Shown here piece by piece: positions 63,086-64,000 of a stretch of DNA of 64,000 nt (the stretch's first letter is position 1; each line of letters starts with the position of its first letter). The position numbers and the translations under genes were made by a program. Below the pieces are notes generated by a model. It was given only the letters and a program-made list of their open reading frames with translations. It had not been told where the DNA came from and ran no database searches. Source of the stretch: an uncultured Eubacterium sp. (GTDB lineage Bacteria; Bacillota; Clostridia; Lachnospirales; Lachnospiraceae); contig CAJUBZ010000004.1 in assembly GCA_910584795.1 (NCBI GenBank), positions 1-64,000 on the forward strand, written 5' to 3'.

Positions 63086-64000
63086 AAAATACGACGAATT
63101 ATATAGTAACATTGAATTAGTTCCAGATGAAGCAATTAAAGACACGGATGATTCCAATGGTTTTGATGTAGATTGGGATTTGGTGGAGAAAAAATACAGA
63201 CAGCATCGTCACAGACATCACCACCACAGTTCCGGTTCCGGACATTCACATCACCACTCTTCTCACTCAGATCATTCATCTGATAACAAAGAGAAGAATG
63301 TAAATGGTAAAAAGAAAAAAGGCGCAAAGAAAAAATGGAGTAAAAAAAAGAAAATTCTAATTGGCATCTTAATATTTTTTATATGCCTGATTATTGGATT
63401 AATTTCATCATTCTTTATATTAAGATATTTAGGAAAACAGGCAATGCTGAATTATGACAACTTAAATATAAATGTCCCTGACGGCATTGATTATGATGAT
63501 AACGGAAGAATTATCTATTATAATGGTCACACCTATCAATTTAACGAAAACATTGCAAGCGTATTATTTATGGGTATCGATAACCGTAAATTAAAAGAAA
63601 ATGCAATTTCCGGTACAGCAGGTCAGGCAGATGCATTATATTTATTTACATATAATGCCTTAAATGGTGAAATTAAAGTACTTAGTTTGAACCGTGATAC
63701 TTTGACCGATATCAGCAGATATGATGCTGGTGGAAAATACTATGATACTACCACCACACAGTTATGTTTAGCTTTTGCATATGGAGACGGGAAGAGTCTT
63801 AGTGCTGAAAATCAGGTTACAGCAGTAGAACGTCTGCTATATAATGTTCCTATTAATGCATACTATGCGATTAATTTAGACGCAATTAAAATCTTAAATG
63901 ATGACATCGGTGGGGTAACATTGACACCGGAATACACCTTTGGCAGTTTTGTGAAAGGACAACAGACTACTATTAAAGGTGATATGGCAGAAGAATTTGT
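63069..64000 (+). CDS. LytR-CpsA-Psr (LCP) family protein with His-rich N-terminus, 3' end cut
   Basis: Frame begins with ATG at 63069, inside the end of srtB, and is open to the window edge. N-terminal cytoplasmic stretch of about 100 residues has 12 His in residues 46-69 and then a Lys-rich block. A helix follows (ILIGILIFFICLIIGLISSFFIL), then the LCP core ASVLFMGIDNR, VLSLNRDTLTDISRYDAGGK and YYAINLDAIKIL. LCP enzymes attach teichoic acid or other polymers to peptidoglycan. No strong SD stands before this ATG, so another start is possible. Confidence 0.85.
   Translation, partial: MSKQIKKYDELYSNIELVPDEAIKDTDDSNGFDVDWDLVEKKYRQHRHRHHHHSSGSGHSHHHSSHSDHSSDNKEKNVNGKKKKGAKKKWSKKKKILIGILIFFICLIIGLISSFFILRYLGKQAMLNYDNLNINVPDGIDYDDNGRIIYYNGHTYQFNENIASVLFMGIDNRKLKENAISGTAGQADALYLFTYNALNGEIKVLSLNRDTLTDISRYDAGGKYYDTTTTQLCLAFAYGDGKSLSAENQVTAVERLLYNVPINAYYAINLDAIKILNDDIGGVTLTPEYTFGSFVKGQQTTIKGDMAEEF

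Overview
This is a low-GC Gram-positive chromosome segment. It most likely comes from an anaerobic gut-type Clostridia of the family Lachnospiraceae. The evidence is the gene content: pyruvate formate-lyase, a FabK-type FASII operon, IorAB, a uvrC-hprK-ROK kinase-murB-rapZ-whiA-HPr string, VanW, YfhO, class B sortase with an LCP protein, AT-rich intergenic DNA and GGAGG-type ribosome binding sites. Species is inference only. Most genes are on the minus strand. No rRNA, CRISPR array, transposase or prophage gene was seen.

Layout, left to right. (1) 1-2915: a tRNA-Gln cut by the window edge, then a compact module of a DUF815 AAA+ ATPase, an HPr-kinase-like P-loop protein, a PqqD-like protein and a small S24/S26 (signal-peptidase-like) protease. 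(2) 3128-7895: a fermentation locus with nitroreductase, PFL core, PFL activase and a separately encoded glycyl-radical domain, divergent from a Crp/Fnr regulator. The PFL core lacks the glycyl-radical domain, and the 82-aa gene supplies exactly the missing end. (3) 7925-16960: uracil permease, trmL, an AIR-synthase-like/Lrp/aminotransferase operon, a VanW protein, a 33-codon membrane peptide, a DnaQ exonuclease and a DUF4080 radical SAM protein. (4) 16977-29476: an inverted-repeat element, a cytoplasmic GH16 glucanase, two tRNAs, pgsA, potA-potB-potCD polyamine transport, a YfhO membrane protein, and a secreted modular GH64 beta-1,3-glucanase. (5) 29629-38908: uvrC-hprK-glucokinase-murB-rapZ-whiA-crh-like, preceded by ftsH. 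The HPr paralogue has Glu at position 15 and keeps Ser46, so it looks like a regulatory (Crh-type) HPr placed with its kinase. (6) 39183-47433: pyrG, a large nested inverted-repeat element, acyl-CoA synthetase, amidohydrolase, a decayed ATPase gene, iorBA and a TetR regulator with a perfect palindromic operator on its own promoter. (7) 47480-57879: an eleven-gene FASII/acetyl-CoA carboxylase operon (fabH-acpP-fabK-fabD-fabG-fabF-accB-fabZ-accC-accDA-second FabK-like flavoprotein) with a consensus promoter. (8) 58126-64000: SSS symporter, acyltransferase-like protein, rpiB, tRNA-Leu and tRNA-Tyr, a repeat-rich region, sortase B and an LCP-family protein cut by the right edge.

The best candidates for under-described biology are the two-polypeptide PFL, the PqqD/HPr-kinase-like/S24 module, the Glu15 HPr, and the non-coding nested palindromic elements at 16977-17131, 40785-41048 and 61979-62180. 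Start codons were moved from the longest ORF to a downstream start wherever a Shine-Dalgarno sequence clearly favoured it; these cases are noted.
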